From Burkholderia puraquae (GTDB lineage: Bacteria > Pseudomonadota > Gammaproteobacteria > Burkholderiales > Burkholderiaceae), in contig NZ_NBYX01000015.1 in the NCBI RefSeq assembly GCF_002099195.1, forward strand, positions 124,001-188,000: 64,000 bases of DNA, written 5' to 3'. The notes beneath the pieces were generated by a model. That model saw only the letters and a list, made by a program, of their open reading frames with translations, did no database searches and was not told the origin of the DNA. The position numbers and the translations under genes are program-made. The stretch's first letter is position 1. Each line of letters begins with the position of its first letter. Shown piece after piece: positions 1 through 8,910 of this stretch.

Positions 1-584
1 GAGTTCGAGAGGGTGGTGGCAAACGCCTCCAAAGCCGAACTCGCACTATCCAGGTTCGCCCTGAGCGTGCGAATATTCGGTTCGGCATGCCAGCTATTCA
101 GCAATCCATCGATCAGGATGATGCTCATTCTGGCTACGGGCTCAATCATGTCGTGGTTGACTTGTGGCGCGCACTTGCCGAAGTAAGCGATCGCGCGCTC
201 GACAGTCTGGACATAGGTTTTCAATGCGAAATCGGGGCGATGACGCTCGGCCCACTGGATCAGCTCGGACTGCACGCGGGCATACGACGGATGCTGCGCG
301 AACCATTCGACTGTCTTGCGCAACTGCCATCCGGCGAGTTCGCCGAAAGACTGAAATTCGCGATCAGCCGGGGCGTTCGCCGCGAGAAGCTCGAACAGGG
401 ATTCGTAGACTGCGTCGAACAGATCGTCTTTGGTATGGAATACATAATGAAGCGATGCCAGAGGGCAGCCTGCGGCTTGAGCGATTCGCCGCGTGGTGGC
501 CCCTGCAACGCCGTGCGCGGCGATGACCTCAACGGCAGCGTCAACAAAATCTTGTCGCCGCAACGCAGCGCGAACTCTTGTCAT
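1..584 (-). CDS. TetR-family repressor, C-terminus outside window (partial)
   Basis: Read on the minus strand, an open frame starts with ATG at 584 and stays open for 194 codons to the window edge, so the C-terminus is missing. The N-terminus is a clear TetR helix-turn-helix: RRQDFVDAAVEVIAAHG, then ATTRRIAQAAGCPLASLHYVF at about residues 29-49. It is a close paralogue of the gene at 1138-1767. The stretch from AAGCPLAS to YVFH, which includes the recognition helix, is identical in the two. The rest should be the ligand-binding and dimer domain. A perfect inverted repeat (627-642) lies 43 bp upstream of the ATG, which suggests autoregulation and, with the other copies of that motif, control of the neighbouring enzyme genes. 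The ligand is unknown. Confidence 0.88.
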   Translation of the reverse strand, partial: MTRVRAALRRQDFVDAAVEVIAAHGVAGATTRRIAQAAGCPLASLHYVFHTKDDLFDAVYESLFELLAANAPADREFQSFGELAGWQLRKTVEWFAQHPSYARVQSELIQWAERHRPDFALKTYVQTVERAIAYFGKCAPQVNHDMIEPVARMSIILIDGLLNSWHAEPNIRTLRANLDSASSALEAFATTLSN

Positions 585-626
585 TGGTAAACTCCGGTAC
601 CCGAAAATACTCATCCGTCGTGATAC

Positions 627-642
627 ATGGTCAAGTGACCAT
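627..642. promoter_or_regulatory. Operator O1 (GTCA-NN-TGAC palindrome)
   Basis: ATGGTCA-AG-TGACCAT is a perfect inverted repeat with a 2-bp spacer, 43 bp upstream of the ATG of the partial tetR gene. It shares its core with seven other sites in the first 11.5 kb. It probably binds a TetR dimer; which of the two paralogues is not known. Confidence 0.7.
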
Positions 643-757
643 AACTCTCGTGAATTATGTCGGCTTCTTGAAAGTTTGTCCATGAACGGGCCGGGCCACT
701 GGTGCCCTGCATATCCAGTTCGCTTGGTTGAGCCGACTCCGGGAAAGTTGATCTTAT

Positions 758-774
758 GACTTGATCAATTGATC
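758..774. promoter_or_regulatory. Operator O2, partner of O1
   Basis: GACTTGATCA-AT-TGATC is the reverse-strand form of the extended motif (GACTTG[G/A]TCA-NN-TGA[C/T]C). Its centre is 134 bp from the centre of O1. It lacks the GG/CC arms of the strongest sites, so it may be a weaker site. Confidence 0.55.
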
Positions 775-1137
775 GGACAAAGTTAAGCAGACCGAGATGC
801 GCTGTCGATGGAGGTAAACCCGTGGGCGCGAGAGTGGCGACGTAAGACCGGGGTTGCCGGCCGGAAGTGTCCGATCGCTATGCGAATGGAAACGGGATGC
901 CTGGCCGCAGTTGGTGTGGATTTCTGGCGGTGCCCGCTACCTCGCGTCGCACGCGTCGCGGTCGGACGCGTGCGACGGCTCCTGGAAGCACTTTTGAGCA
1001 GCGCATGCGAGTCGGGCGGCGCGTGGGACGAAGTTGCGAACGTCATGCGCCGCGAGCCGTGCGGTCATTTTGAAGAGACGACGCTGTCGCTGTGAAGGCA
1101 CCGGGGGAGTGGTGGCCTCTGGGCAGATGGCAGCAGC

Positions 1138-1767
1138 CTACTGCTTCCGTACCGACTTGCGAGCGGTCTTGGTGGTAGAGCGCGCGTCCGAAAGTGTCGC
1201 TGCATACGAGGCCAGCATCTTGCAGGCGTGGTCGACATCAGCCGCCAGACGTTTCGGATCTTCCTGGGCAAACCACGAGAAAAGCAGCCCGTCGACCAGG
1301 ATAATGGTCAGCCGCGCGATGGCATCCTGCGCCTTGGCATCCGCACGTGGCTCGGCGGAGGACAGGTTGCCGCGGGCGCCTTCCAGGGAGATGCGAAAGG
1401 CGCCAATGGCCACGTCGGGCTGATGCCTGAGTGCCCAGGTAAACAATTCCGACTGGGTCTTCGCGTATGTCGGGTTTGCTTCGAACCAGGTCATCACGGC
1501 GCGCAGGTTGAACTCCGCCAGGTCGGACAGGGTGCCGTGCTCGGGAGCCTCGGGGCTATCCGAGCGGATCAAGTCGATCAAGGATTCGTAGACGGCGAAT
1601 AACAGCTCGTCCTTTGAGTGAAAGACGTAGTGCAGGGAAGCCAGTGGGCACCCTGCAGCCTCGGCGATGCGACGGGTCGTGGCACCCTTCACGCCGTGCT
1701 CTGCAATAACCGCGACAGTCGCCGCTACGAGGTCCTGGCGGCGGACTTCAGCCCGTACTCTCTGCAT
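1138..1767 (-). CDS. TetR-family transcriptional regulator
   Basis: This is a complete 209-residue TetR regulator, the usual family length. Residues 1-60 form the three-helix DNA-binding domain with ATTRRIAEAAGCPLASLHYVF, almost identical to the partial paralogue at 1-584, including the whole recognition helix. The C-terminal domain diverges, and the tail is Ser/Thr/Lys/Arg-rich (last 15 residues). Identical recognition helices with different ligand domains suggest that the two proteins read the same operators but sense different signals, or form mixed dimers. No copy of the shared palindrome is seen directly upstream of this gene, unlike its paralogue. A weak ribosome-binding site (CGGAGC) precedes the ATG. 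The ligand is unknown. Confidence 0.9.
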   Translation of the reverse strand: MQRVRAEVRRQDLVAATVAVIAEHGVKGATTRRIAEAAGCPLASLHYVFHSKDELLFAVYESLIDLIRSDSPEAPEHGTLSDLAEFNLRAVMTWFEANPTYAKTQSELFTWALRHQPDVAIGAFRISLEGARGNLSSAEPRADAKAQDAIARLTIILVDGLLFSWFAQEDPKRLAADVDHACKMLASYAATLSDARSTTKTARKSVRKQ

Positions 1768-2290
1768 AGGCCAGAGCTCCGTTTTATGTCTTTGTCCAAA
1801 GGTGCTACCCGTGCAGGGTAGTCGAATCCTCGGATATTAGCATGACGATGAACGGCATTTCGCAAGCAACGCAAGGCATGGTCCTGCACGGATGTTGCGC
1901 TGCCATGGCGGCGCGAGAAATGCCGTTCACAGGTACGTGCGAGGCATCATCGCGGCGCCGGTGAGGCGCGGTGCCAGACAGACATCACGATGCCGATGCG
2001 ATTCACAGCATGCTTCGGGAACCACGGGGCGCACTCATTCATCGGGCATCGGCTCGCCTCGCCTTGTCGAGCGGTACTTCTTTGCCGAGCGGCGCTTGCG
2101 TTCCTGTTTCGATGATGCATTCTCGTAGATGCGCAGGTACGGCGACCCACGTGCGTGCACGTAAAAGCCGCCGTGCGTGGTGGAACGGGCGCACCTGCGT
2201 TGGCTTGTACGGTGCTCTCATGAGGTGGCTAATGGAAACTCCGTATTCCAAATGTCCTGTCGAGGCATAAGACTCGTGCCTGTAGCTTCG

Positions 2291-2308
2291 TGGTCATTTG
2301 ATCAAGTC
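2291..2308 (+). promoter_or_regulatory. Operator O3, partner of O4
   Basis: TGGTCA-TT-TGATCAAGTC matches the extended motif GGTCA-NN-TGA[C/T]C-AAGTC with one arm base changed. Its centre is 165 bp upstream of the centre of O4. Confidence 0.6.
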
Positions 2309-2454
2309 AATTTGTCTGCACCACTGACGTGACTTTGGGCATCACTTGGTGCGGCTGATTCCCCGCTTCGGGGCATATGTCTTGCCATCGGGCCGGTCAG
2401 CCGCCATGCAGAGAAGGGCGAACACTTGAACCGGGTTGGCATGTGCCTTGCTTT

Positions 2455-2473
2455 ATGGTCATATGACCAAGTC
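2455..2473 (+). promoter_or_regulatory. Operator O4 upstream of the imine reductase gene
   Basis: ATGGTCA-TA-TGACCAAGTC has a perfect 14-bp palindrome (TGGTCATATGACCA) followed by the AAGTC tail shared by O3, O6 and O8. It ends 74 bp before the preferred start codon of the oxidoreductase gene, a suitable place for promoter occlusion. Confidence 0.72.
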
Positions 2474-2547
2474 TATTGATCTAATTGTTGACTTGAGCGC
2501 TGGATATCTCTTGGTGGTGTGGTTAACGACAACGATAGGGTATGCGA

Positions 2548-3405
2548 ATGAGCAAATTGATTGCTGTCTTGGGCCTGGGGGTGATGGGGGCTGCAATTGC
2601 CACCACCCTGATTGAGGATGGCGAGCAGGTCGTCGTCTGGAACAGAAAAGCGGAGAAGGCGCAGCGCATGCGTGAGCTGGGAGCCCGCGTTGCCGATAGT
2701 GCCACGGCAGCCTGTGCTCAGGCGGACGTCATCGTCGTCGTGACAGCGACACCGATTGACCTTGCGGCAGATTTCGAGGCGCTGGGCGAGCGCCTGAAAG
2801 GGAAAACGATCGTCAATCTGGCAACCGGGCGCCCATCCGAGGTTCAGCAGCTGGGGCAAATCGCGAGTGGCGCTGGAGCAAAGTTCATCAGCGGAACAAT
2901 CCAGTGCTTCCCGCCCGATATCGGCAGCGAGAACGCCGTCATCCTTTTGGGTGCCGAGGAGAAGATCTGGAACGAAGTTGAACCCGTTCTTCGGAAGATC
3001 GCGCCGCAATCCACATACGTCAGTGCAAGACCCGATGTGCCGAACGTGCTCGACGTCGGGTTGACGGGTACCTTCGTTTTTGGAGCTGGCGCCGCCTTCC
3101 TGGAAGGCCTCAGGTTCGTGGTGAATTCTGGCGTTTCGATCGACGAGATTCGTGACCTGATCCCAACCTATCTCGCCGGCCAGACTCACTTCCTCGAGGG
3201 TCTGTTCGAATCCGTGGCGGCTTCAGACTATCAACCAAAGGGCGCAGACCTGGACATCTACGCGCGCGCGACCGGGCTGTTCCAGCAGGCACAGGAAGAT
3301 ATCGGGCAGCCGCCGCGAATTCTGAAGGCACTCCGCGAGCGAATCCTGTCATCCATCTCAGAAGGCGGCGGCGACCGCGGATACGCTGCACTTTTTAATC
3401 ATTGA
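2548..3405 (+). CDS. Imine-reductase-like NAD(P)-dependent oxidoreductase
   Basis: The protein has an N-terminal Rossmann fold with the dinucleotide loop GLGVMG (residues 9-14), then VVVWNRKAEKA, where Asn-Arg after the second strand is typical of NADPH users. The helical C-terminal half (GAGAAFLEGLRFVVNSGVS and beyond) is what dimerises in 6-phosphogluconate/beta-hydroxyacid dehydrogenases and imine reductases. The catalytic Lys of beta-hydroxyacid dehydrogenases is not visible, so an imine reductase or reductive aminase (C=N reduction) is more likely; length (285 residues) fits. ATG 2542 is 1 nt from the purine-rich ATAGGG, while ATG 2548 is 7 nt away, so 2548 is preferred. It is the first gene of an operon with the dioxygenase 21 bp downstream. 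Exact substrate unknown. Confidence 0.82.
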   Translation: MSKLIAVLGLGVMGAAIATTLIEDGEQVVVWNRKAEKAQRMRELGARVADSATAACAQADVIVVVTATPIDLAADFEALGERLKGKTIVNLATGRPSEVQQLGQIASGAGAKFISGTIQCFPPDIGSENAVILLGAEEKIWNEVEPVLRKIAPQSTYVSARPDVPNVLDVGLTGTFVFGAGAAFLEGLRFVVNSGVSIDEIRDLIPTYLAGQTHFLEGLFESVAASDYQPKGADLDIYARATGLFQQAQEDIGQPPRILKALRERILSSISEGGGDRGYAALFNH

Positions 3406-3426
3406 CAACCTGTTGGAGGAATCATC

Positions 3427-4305
3427 ATGTCGTTGCAGCGCCTTTCAAGTAATAGTACTCCTGACGATCTTGCGAATGCAGTTCGGCAGGATGGTGGAGC
3501 GATCGTCAAAAACTTTCTCGGTTCCGACTTGCTCGCGCGGGTCCAGCGTACGCTCTTTGACACGCTCGAGACTGCTCCGAACGGAGTCGACGAATACTTC
3601 GCCGGTACGCAGACGCGTCGCGTCTCGCGCCTCTTCGCGCGTACCGACTGGATGGCCGAAGTTGCCTTGCATCCGCTCTACCTGGGCGCGGCACGCAGCA
3701 TTCTGCAGACGCCGATCAAGATCTGGAGCGGCGAAAACCAGGTCGATGTCGCTCCCGATATTCAGGTGGGGGTGACGCAAGCGATTCAGATTCGACCGGG
3801 CCAGGGTCATCAGCCTTTGCATCGCGACGACTCCGTATGGCTCTGGCGGCACCCGAGCTATGGGCGCGAAGCCCGGTTCCAGGTGATGGTGGCGGTATCT
3901 GACTTTACGGAGGCAAACGGTGCCACGGTTGTCATCCCGGGTAGCCACAAGTGGGACGACGAGCGCATGCCCAAGCAGGAGGAAGCCATTCCCGCGGTCA
4001 TGTCTGCCGGCGATGCGCTGTTCTTCATCGGCTCCACATATCACGGCGGCGGGAAGAATACCAGCGACGCACCGAGAACCGGCCTGACGATGTCGTATGA
4101 CCTGGCAATCCTCCGTCAGGAAGAAAACCAGTACCTCACGGTGCCCATTGAACGCGTGAAGCGCTATCCGGAAGAGCTGCAGCGCTTGCTCGGCTGGACG
4201 TACGGCACGACTTTTGCCGGCTTTGTCGAGCGGAACGGGCAAATGTCGGACCCGAATGACCTGTTGAAAATGAAGGATTTCCTCGAGGTCGGGCATTTCG
4301 ATTAA
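3427..4305 (+). CDS. PhyH-family Fe(II)/2-oxoglutarate dioxygenase (1)
   Basis: This 292-residue protein has the phytanoyl-CoA dioxygenase-like double-stranded beta-helix. The iron facial triad is visible as H132-x-D134 (LHRDDSVW) and H206 (TYHGGGK). Arg217 (APRTGL) probably anchors 2-oxoglutarate. The segment ANGATVVIPGSHKWDD is characteristic of the family. Such enzymes hydroxylate, desaturate or cyclise small molecules, often in natural-product pathways. A strong GGAGGA lies just upstream of the ATG, and the gene follows the imine reductase by 21 bp, so the two are probably co-transcribed. A second, divergent PhyH gene lies at 10271-11146, so the pathway may contain two oxidations. Substrate unknown. 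Confidence 0.9.
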   Translation: MSLQRLSSNSTPDDLANAVRQDGGAIVKNFLGSDLLARVQRTLFDTLETAPNGVDEYFAGTQTRRVSRLFARTDWMAEVALHPLYLGAARSILQTPIKIWSGENQVDVAPDIQVGVTQAIQIRPGQGHQPLHRDDSVWLWRHPSYGREARFQVMVAVSDFTEANGATVVIPGSHKWDDERMPKQEEAIPAVMSAGDALFFIGSTYHGGGKNTSDAPRTGLTMSYDLAILRQEENQYLTVPIERVKRYPEELQRLLGWTYGTTFAGFVERNGQMSDPNDLLKMKDFLEVGHFD

Positions 4306-4903
4306 CGGACGGGATGTGTGATGGAATCCTGGCCCGGTTTTCACGTGTGAATTGGACGACTCCATCATCTGAAGGTGGCGTAGTCGGTCGGCGTCATTGC
4401 TGGAGTCGGTCGACGGAATGCGTGTCGGTGCCGAGAAAGCGGGATGGCCGGCATTGCGGGCCGTCAGCGCCTATGCATACGGGCCGCGTGCTGGACGGAG
4501 TCGACAGTCGATGGTGCCTGCTGCCCCGGTAGATGGCGTGCTCGCACTATCGACAATCTCGGAATGCGAGGTCGCCCTGGAAGGACCGCGGAGAATCGAG
4601 ATTCACCATGCCGGACTCCAGCATCCGTGCGGGCGCTATCCCCTTGCATTCACGGGGTGTAATTTCAACGGTTTATTGAAGTTAATGACTAGCGCCATTC
4701 CGGGTTCGGCATGGCATGCAATTCGTATTATTGATTGCCACACCGGCCGATATTGGGATCGATGAAGAGCGGGAAAGTTTGATATTGCGATTTTTCGATT
4801 GGATGAGGCAGTCTTCGAAATAGTGCCAATATGGATGCGAGTCCGAAGGCGATTCGATACTTCGCCGCGATCTCGCATTCGTGCAAACGACAAGGAGTCG
4901 ATC
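4306..4903. other. 598-bp gap without a recognisable gene
   Basis: Short overlapping frames here have no family features. The last 200 bp are AT-richer and probably carry the promoter or leader of the MFS gene. No copy of the GTCA-NN-TGAC operator was seen in this gap. Confidence 0.5.
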
Positions 4904-6052
4904 GTGAATGACGAAATAAAGGGAATCAAAAAAATTGCCCTGCTTTATACAGGGGCCGTGGTCTGGACTCCATCCTACCTGCTTCCATTCAACATCGAGG
5001 AGTCGATGGCCCGGTTCGGACTGTCCGAAAGCGCCGCTGGATGGCTTGCGTCCGCGGTACTTCTCTGTCTTTCGTTTTCCATCATCATTTTCGGTCGGCA
5101 CATGGCGACGTTGAACAAGCGAACGGGGGCGCTGGGTGCGGCAGCGCTTGCCGTTCTGTCGACGTGCGCGATGTTTTCAAATAATTTTTATATATTCGTC
5201 GCTGCAAAGCTGGTTCTCGGCGTCGCCCTGGGCGTCAGCTGTGTTTGCGCGTATGGGGTGATTTCACACGTCAAGCACCCGGAGAAGGTTGCGGCTCAAG
5301 TCGCCGTGGCGATGGCCGTCATATTTTCCTGTGCGATGTACGTTGTACCGATCGTGAATGCGACGATGGGCAATATCGGTGTGGATGCCGTCCAGCTCGC
5401 CGTTGTCGTGGCGGCTCTGTTTCTCGGCGCATTCATGCATCCTGCCATCAACGCAAGCGAGGAAGGTGTCGCGAAGGATGCCATCAAATCCAATGACGTC
5501 CGAGGGATTCTGGTCAGCGCATTCTTCATCTATGTTTCGCAGACGGCCCTCATGGGATTCGCCGCAGAGGTTGCTGCAACCCGGGGCGTCGAAGCGGAGC
5601 AACTCGGCATGCTGTTCATGGCCAATGCTGCCTTCCAATTGCCGGTGGGGGTAGTGGTCACCTGGCTGGGTGATCGCTTTGGTTTGTTCAAGCCGATCGC
5701 CTTTGGACTCGCGCTGTTGATCGTATGCAGCCTGGGCATGTATTGCGTGGGTGGCAGGTGGGCGTTTCTCGTGTCAACGGCCCTCGTCAGTGCCGGTGCG
5801 ACGCTGGTTGCCCCTTATATGGTGGGGGCACTTTCGAAAATGGATTCCAGCGGGAGAAGCACCGCGACCTGTGCGTCGGCAATCAATCTTGGGCTGGCAG
5901 TGGGCCCCGCAATTGCAGGCACAGTGTTCAGCGTGGCCGGTTTGCGCGCGGTCGGCTGGCTTTCCGTCGGGTTGCTGGTGGTGCCGACCCTTCTGACCAG
6001 CGTTGCGATCCGACAGCTCAAGTCGCGACATTCCCAGGCAGCTATCGCTTGA
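4904..6052 (+). CDS. MFS transporter
   Basis: The protein (382 residues from GTG 4904) is strongly hydrophobic with about 12 predicted membrane helices and a loop after helix 2-3 (FGRHMATLNKRTGA) in the place of the MFS motif A. A second MFS-like loop is seen at WLGDRFGLFKPI. AAGGAG at 4892-4897 sets the GTG start; an upstream in-frame ATG (4799) would add a charged, non-membrane leader without a ribosome-binding site. As the only carrier in the cluster it may import the substrate or export the product of the neighbouring enzymes. It could be its own transcription unit because of the 598-bp gap before it. Confidence 0.85.
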   Translation: MNDEIKGIKKIALLYTGAVVWTPSYLLPFNIEESMARFGLSESAAGWLASAVLLCLSFSIIIFGRHMATLNKRTGALGAAALAVLSTCAMFSNNFYIFVAAKLVLGVALGVSCVCAYGVISHVKHPEKVAAQVAVAMAVIFSCAMYVVPIVNATMGNIGVDAVQLAVVVAALFLGAFMHPAINASEEGVAKDAIKSNDVRGILVSAFFIYVSQTALMGFAAEVAATRGVEAEQLGMLFMANAAFQLPVGVVVTWLGDRFGLFKPIAFGLALLIVCSLGMYCVGGRWAFLVSTALVSAGATLVAPYMVGALSKMDSSGRSTATCASAINLGLAVGPAIAGTVFSVAGLRAVGWLSVGLLVVPTLLTSVAIRQLKSRHSQAAIA

Positions 6053-6255
6053 CGTGCGAGGCGAAGCGATCGGCTTGCTGCACGAACACGCCCGGCCCTT
6101 GCGGGTGCCGGGGCGGCGCCGGCCGCCTGACATGCCAGTGCGAAACCAACCTGTATCGGTAGCGCCATCTCGGGTCGAGAGGTGACGCAAGGATGGGCAT
6201 TGACGTTGGCAAGCGTGATGGTGACTCAAATTCTTGACGATCATTGGAATTTGTC

Positions 6256-6945
6256 ATGGAACTCAAATTTTATCTTTATTGTCTTGCTGACCTCGCATTG
6301 ATAACGACTTCACTCGTATATGGCGTGAAGCTTCTCAGGAAACGCAACTGCCTCCTCGGGTTCGAGTGGCTGGTCACGACGTTTTCGGCGTCGAATTTAA
6401 TGATCAATGCGTTGACTGGCGAGCACGTCTTTCTGAATGTCACGCTTTTTTGCGATGCGTTTTCCAGGGGCTTCGGCGTACCTGTTATCACCATCGCCGG
6501 CATGATGGCTGTCACGCATCGATATAAACCATCGTTTTTCACCGACGTCGTGTATATGGCGGGTGCGCTGGCAGGAACCATTGTTGTGTGGACGGCAGAT
6601 TTCATGGTTGAGCCCAAGCCCTATTTTTACCTGGTGATGTGGTCCTTGTTCTCGGTTTATCTCGTTTCCGTTGTCAAGCGGTTGCTGAGCGCTGGAGAAA
6701 AGCGCCACGCTTTGAGCGTGATCCTGGCACTGGTATCCACGCAGATCATTGCGAGCACCTACGACTTCTACCACATACCTGGCGACGGCGATCACATGAT
6801 TTTTTATATCTTCGCGTTGCTTTCCTGGTCTTACCTGTCCGTCTCACTGTATTACGCCTATTGTGCGCTGGAGCGTGCGCAGGAAAAGGAAACGGACTTC
6901 AATCGACGCTACACCCTTGGCAGCCTGGAACGAAATCCGCTGTGA
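6256..6945 (+). CDS. Unknown multi-pass membrane protein
   Basis: The 229-residue product has about seven hydrophobic segments (for example CLADLALITTSLVYGV, VITIAGMMAV, VVYMAGALAGTIVVW, MIFYIFALLSWSYLSVSLYY). The loops are short and the cytoplasmic tail charged (ERAQEKETDFNRRY). No family was recognised. His/Asp residues in the loop before the last helix (FYHIPGDGDHM) are notable. An in-frame TTG at 6244 is an alternative start; no good ribosome-binding site is visible for either. It lies between the MFS carrier and the EthD-like gene on the same strand, so a role in transport, sensing or membrane chemistry of the same pathway is possible but not shown. Confidence 0.65.
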   Translation: MELKFYLYCLADLALITTSLVYGVKLLRKRNCLLGFEWLVTTFSASNLMINALTGEHVFLNVTLFCDAFSRGFGVPVITIAGMMAVTHRYKPSFFTDVVYMAGALAGTIVVWTADFMVEPKPYFYLVMWSLFSVYLVSVVKRLLSAGEKRHALSVILALVSTQIIASTYDFYHIPGDGDHMIFYIFALLSWSYLSVSLYYAYCALERAQEKETDFNRRYTLGSLERNPL

Positions 6946-6989
6946 TTGCCGTGCCACGCTGGAATGCCCTTGGATCTTCATGCAGGAGA

Positions 6990-7292
6990 ATGGATGTGGC
7001 TACTTTAATCGTGAGCTATCCCGCTGTAGAGGGTGTGCCATTTGATCGCGAGTACTATCTTGCAACCCACGCTCCGCTTGTCCGGGCAGCGTGGGGCGAA
7101 TTCGGCCTGCAGTCGGCGGAGGTTCTGTTTCCGGCGTCAGGTTCGCAGCCCTTTGCCTGCGTAACGGTACTGCGTTTCAGCGATCAGGCTGGAATCGATG
7201 CGGCGCTGTCGTCTGCCAGAACGGCCGAGGTGATCGGCGATGTGCCGAACTTCACCCACCTCCAGCCGACGATCTTCCGTGCAGGCGACTGA
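6990..7292 (+). CDS. EthD-like (dimeric alpha/beta barrel) protein
   Basis: This 100-residue protein has the EthD pattern: an N-terminal strand LIVSYP, then FDREYYLATHAPLV, a Gly-rich middle, and the ending DVPNFTHLQP. EthD proteins are small ferredoxin-like dimers found beside oxygenase systems; some members catalyse cyclisation or decarboxylation in natural-product pathways, others have no known activity. AGGAG (6984-6988) is only 1 nt from ATG 6990 but 7 nt from an in-frame GTG at 6996, so the true start may be two codons later. The gene begins 44 bp after the membrane-protein gene and is probably co-transcribed with it. Confidence 0.8.
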   Translation: MDVATLIVSYPAVEGVPFDREYYLATHAPLVRAAWGEFGLQSAEVLFPASGSQPFACVTVLRFSDQAGIDAALSSARTAEVIGDVPNFTHLQPTIFRAGD

Positions 7293-7545
7293 CTGAAGCG
7301 GCGTGATTTCTTGCGCTGAAGGGCGCGCGACTTGCGCTTGGTGGCGTTCCGGAGCGATGTCGCGCGCATATTGGCCAATGAGCCCGTCGTTGCCGGAATG
7401 GCGATCGGCAGCACACTGAATGGTCGACGGGAATTTGACGAAGACGCGGTCCGACCGTGGATCGAGCGCTGCCTGAAGCCACGCGGATCGATTGCTCGAG
7501 CGGCCACTCAGGGGTTTGACGCCGGGTGAATTCGCCCGGCAATAC

Positions 7546-7570
7546 AGCCTTCGGCCGGGGGCCGAAGGCT
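7546..7570. terminator. Hairpin between convergent genes
   Basis: AGCCTTCGGCC and GGCCGAAGGCT form a perfect 11-bp stem with a 3-nt loop. It lies between the EthD-like gene (+) and the aminotransferase gene (-), 16 bp beyond the aminotransferase stop. No T-run follows on either strand, so intrinsic termination is plausible but not certain. Confidence 0.55.
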
Positions 7571-7586
7571 CATGAAACATCCGGCA

Positions 7587-8855
7587 TTAACGTTGCACGG
7601 TGTCCAGAATGTCGAGGCGGTTCAATGCAACCGACTTCTGCTTGATCGTGCCGAACGCCGCTTCGGTTGCTTCGAGCGTACGCGCGATGTCTTCGTCGGT
7701 ATGGCTCGCCGTGAAGAACATGTTGTGCCACGGGTGGAGATACGCGCCATTTTTGATGACTTCCGACGTCCACGCCCGGCCGCGCGACACGAGCTCGTCG
7801 TCACCGGCGAACAGCATCTGGGGCATGACGCTCGGCCCGGTCTGCTTGAGTTCGAAGCCGTGCCGCTCGGCTTGTTCGGCGATGCCGGCGCGCAGCTTGT
7901 CCGCCAACCGCCTGGTGTGTTCGAGGTAGTCCGTCTCTCGTACCAGGCGCAGCGTTTCGATGGCCGCGGCCATCGGCACTGCCGAGAGCCAGTAGGAGCC
8001 CGTGACGAAAATATTCGTCGCGGCCTCTCGTGCCTTGTCCGATCCGAGCACCGCGGCGATTGCATAGCCGCCGCCGATGGCCTTGCCCCAGCAGCTGAGG
8101 TCCGGGTGCACGCCCCAGTCCGACCATGAACAGTCACGCGACAGGCGCAGGCCCGTACGGACCTCATCGACGACCAGCAGCGCTTCCTGCTCATCCGCGA
8201 GGCGACGGCATTCCTTGGCGTACTCGATCGACGGGAAAAACTGATCGTAGAGCACCTCGTGCCGGAAGGGCGTTGCGTAGATGGCCGCTACGTCACCGTC
8301 GACGCTCTTGACAGCGGCATTGAGACTCTCGATATCGTTGTACTCGAAGTAGACGACGTGAGCCCGGTCTTCCTTGGTAATCCCCGTCGTATAGGGCACG
8401 TTCCACGGAGACGCACCGTGGTACGTGCCTCGTGCAACAAGGATCTTCCGCTTCTCGCGATAGGCGCGCGAGATCACCATGGCCATCGAAGTGGCGTCCG
8501 AACCGTTCTTGCAGAACATCGCCCAATCGGCGTGGCTGACCTGTTGCGTGAGCGCCTCGGCAAGCTGAACCATCACCTCGCTGGGGCCCGTCGCCGTGTC
8601 GATCTTCTGCAACTGGAGGGCCGCTGCCTGCTCGATCCGCTCGTTGCCGTAGCCGAACAGATTCGTGCCGTAACCGCACACGTAGTCGATGTATTTGTTG
8701 CCGTCGACGTCCCAGAGATAGGTACCTTTCGCCTTTGCAAAGTACAGCGGGAAATCTTCCGTCAAGTACTTGACGCTCTGGTGACCGTACATCCCGCCAG
8801 GGATGACCTTTTCAGCTCTTGCGAACCACTCGTCCTTCTTTGCCAGCCTGTCCAT
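7587..8855 (-). CDS. Class III PLP aminotransferase / aminomutase
   Basis: The 422-residue enzyme is a fold-type I class III aminotransferase close to glutamate-1-semialdehyde aminomutases. Residues GNKYIDYVCGYGTNLFGY (about 52-69) are the N-terminal signature, FCKNGSDATSMAM (114-126) binds the phosphate, VVDEVRTG (228-235) holds the PLP-ring Asp, and Lys258 in CWGKAIGGGY is the likely Schiff-base lysine. These features point to an amine or amino-acid substrate rather than to haem biosynthesis, since a cluster next to oxygenases is not where hemL is found. AAGGAGT upstream of ATG 8855 fixes the start; the in-frame upstream extension lacks such a site. It is preceded by operators O5 and O6 and is likely under the same TetR control as the imine-reductase operon. 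Confidence 0.9.
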   Translation of the reverse strand: MDRLAKKDEWFARAEKVIPGGMYGHQSVKYLTEDFPLYFAKAKGTYLWDVDGNKYIDYVCGYGTNLFGYGNERIEQAAALQLQKIDTATGPSEVMVQLAEALTQQVSHADWAMFCKNGSDATSMAMVISRAYREKRKILVARGTYHGASPWNVPYTTGITKEDRAHVVYFEYNDIESLNAAVKSVDGDVAAIYATPFRHEVLYDQFFPSIEYAKECRRLADEQEALLVVDEVRTGLRLSRDCSWSDWGVHPDLSCWGKAIGGGYAIAAVLGSDKAREAATNIFVTGSYWLSAVPMAAAIETLRLVRETDYLEHTRRLADKLRAGIAEQAERHGFELKQTGPSVMPQMLFAGDDELVSRGRAWTSEVIKNGAYLHPWHNMFFTASHTDEDIARTLEATEAAFGTIKQKSVALNRLDILDTVQR

Positions 8856-8910
8856 GCTCGACTCCTTGTGAAAAATTCGTTCCCGGAACGTCAGACCTGG
8901 TACCAAGTCT

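Larger units (their letters stand above)
585..1137. other. Intergenic region with two operator-like palindromes
   Basis: This gap of about 550 bp between two minus-strand tetR genes holds the promoter of the left tetR and two palindromes (627-642 and 758-774). Short open frames on both strands between 780 and 1137 have no recognisable domain, no convincing ribosome-binding site and overlap one another, so none is called as a gene. Confidence 0.6.
1768..2547. other. Promoter region of the imine-reductase operon
   Basis: This 780-bp gap separates the minus-strand tetR from the plus-strand oxidoreductase. It holds the operator pair O3/O4 close to the right-hand gene. Small open frames at 1892-2270 on both strands have atypical composition and no recognisable features and are not called. 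Confidence 0.6.

Noticed and set aside
781..1095. Small plus-strand frames between the two tetR genes
   Set aside because: They lack ribosome-binding sites and recognisable sequence, and several overlap in different frames.
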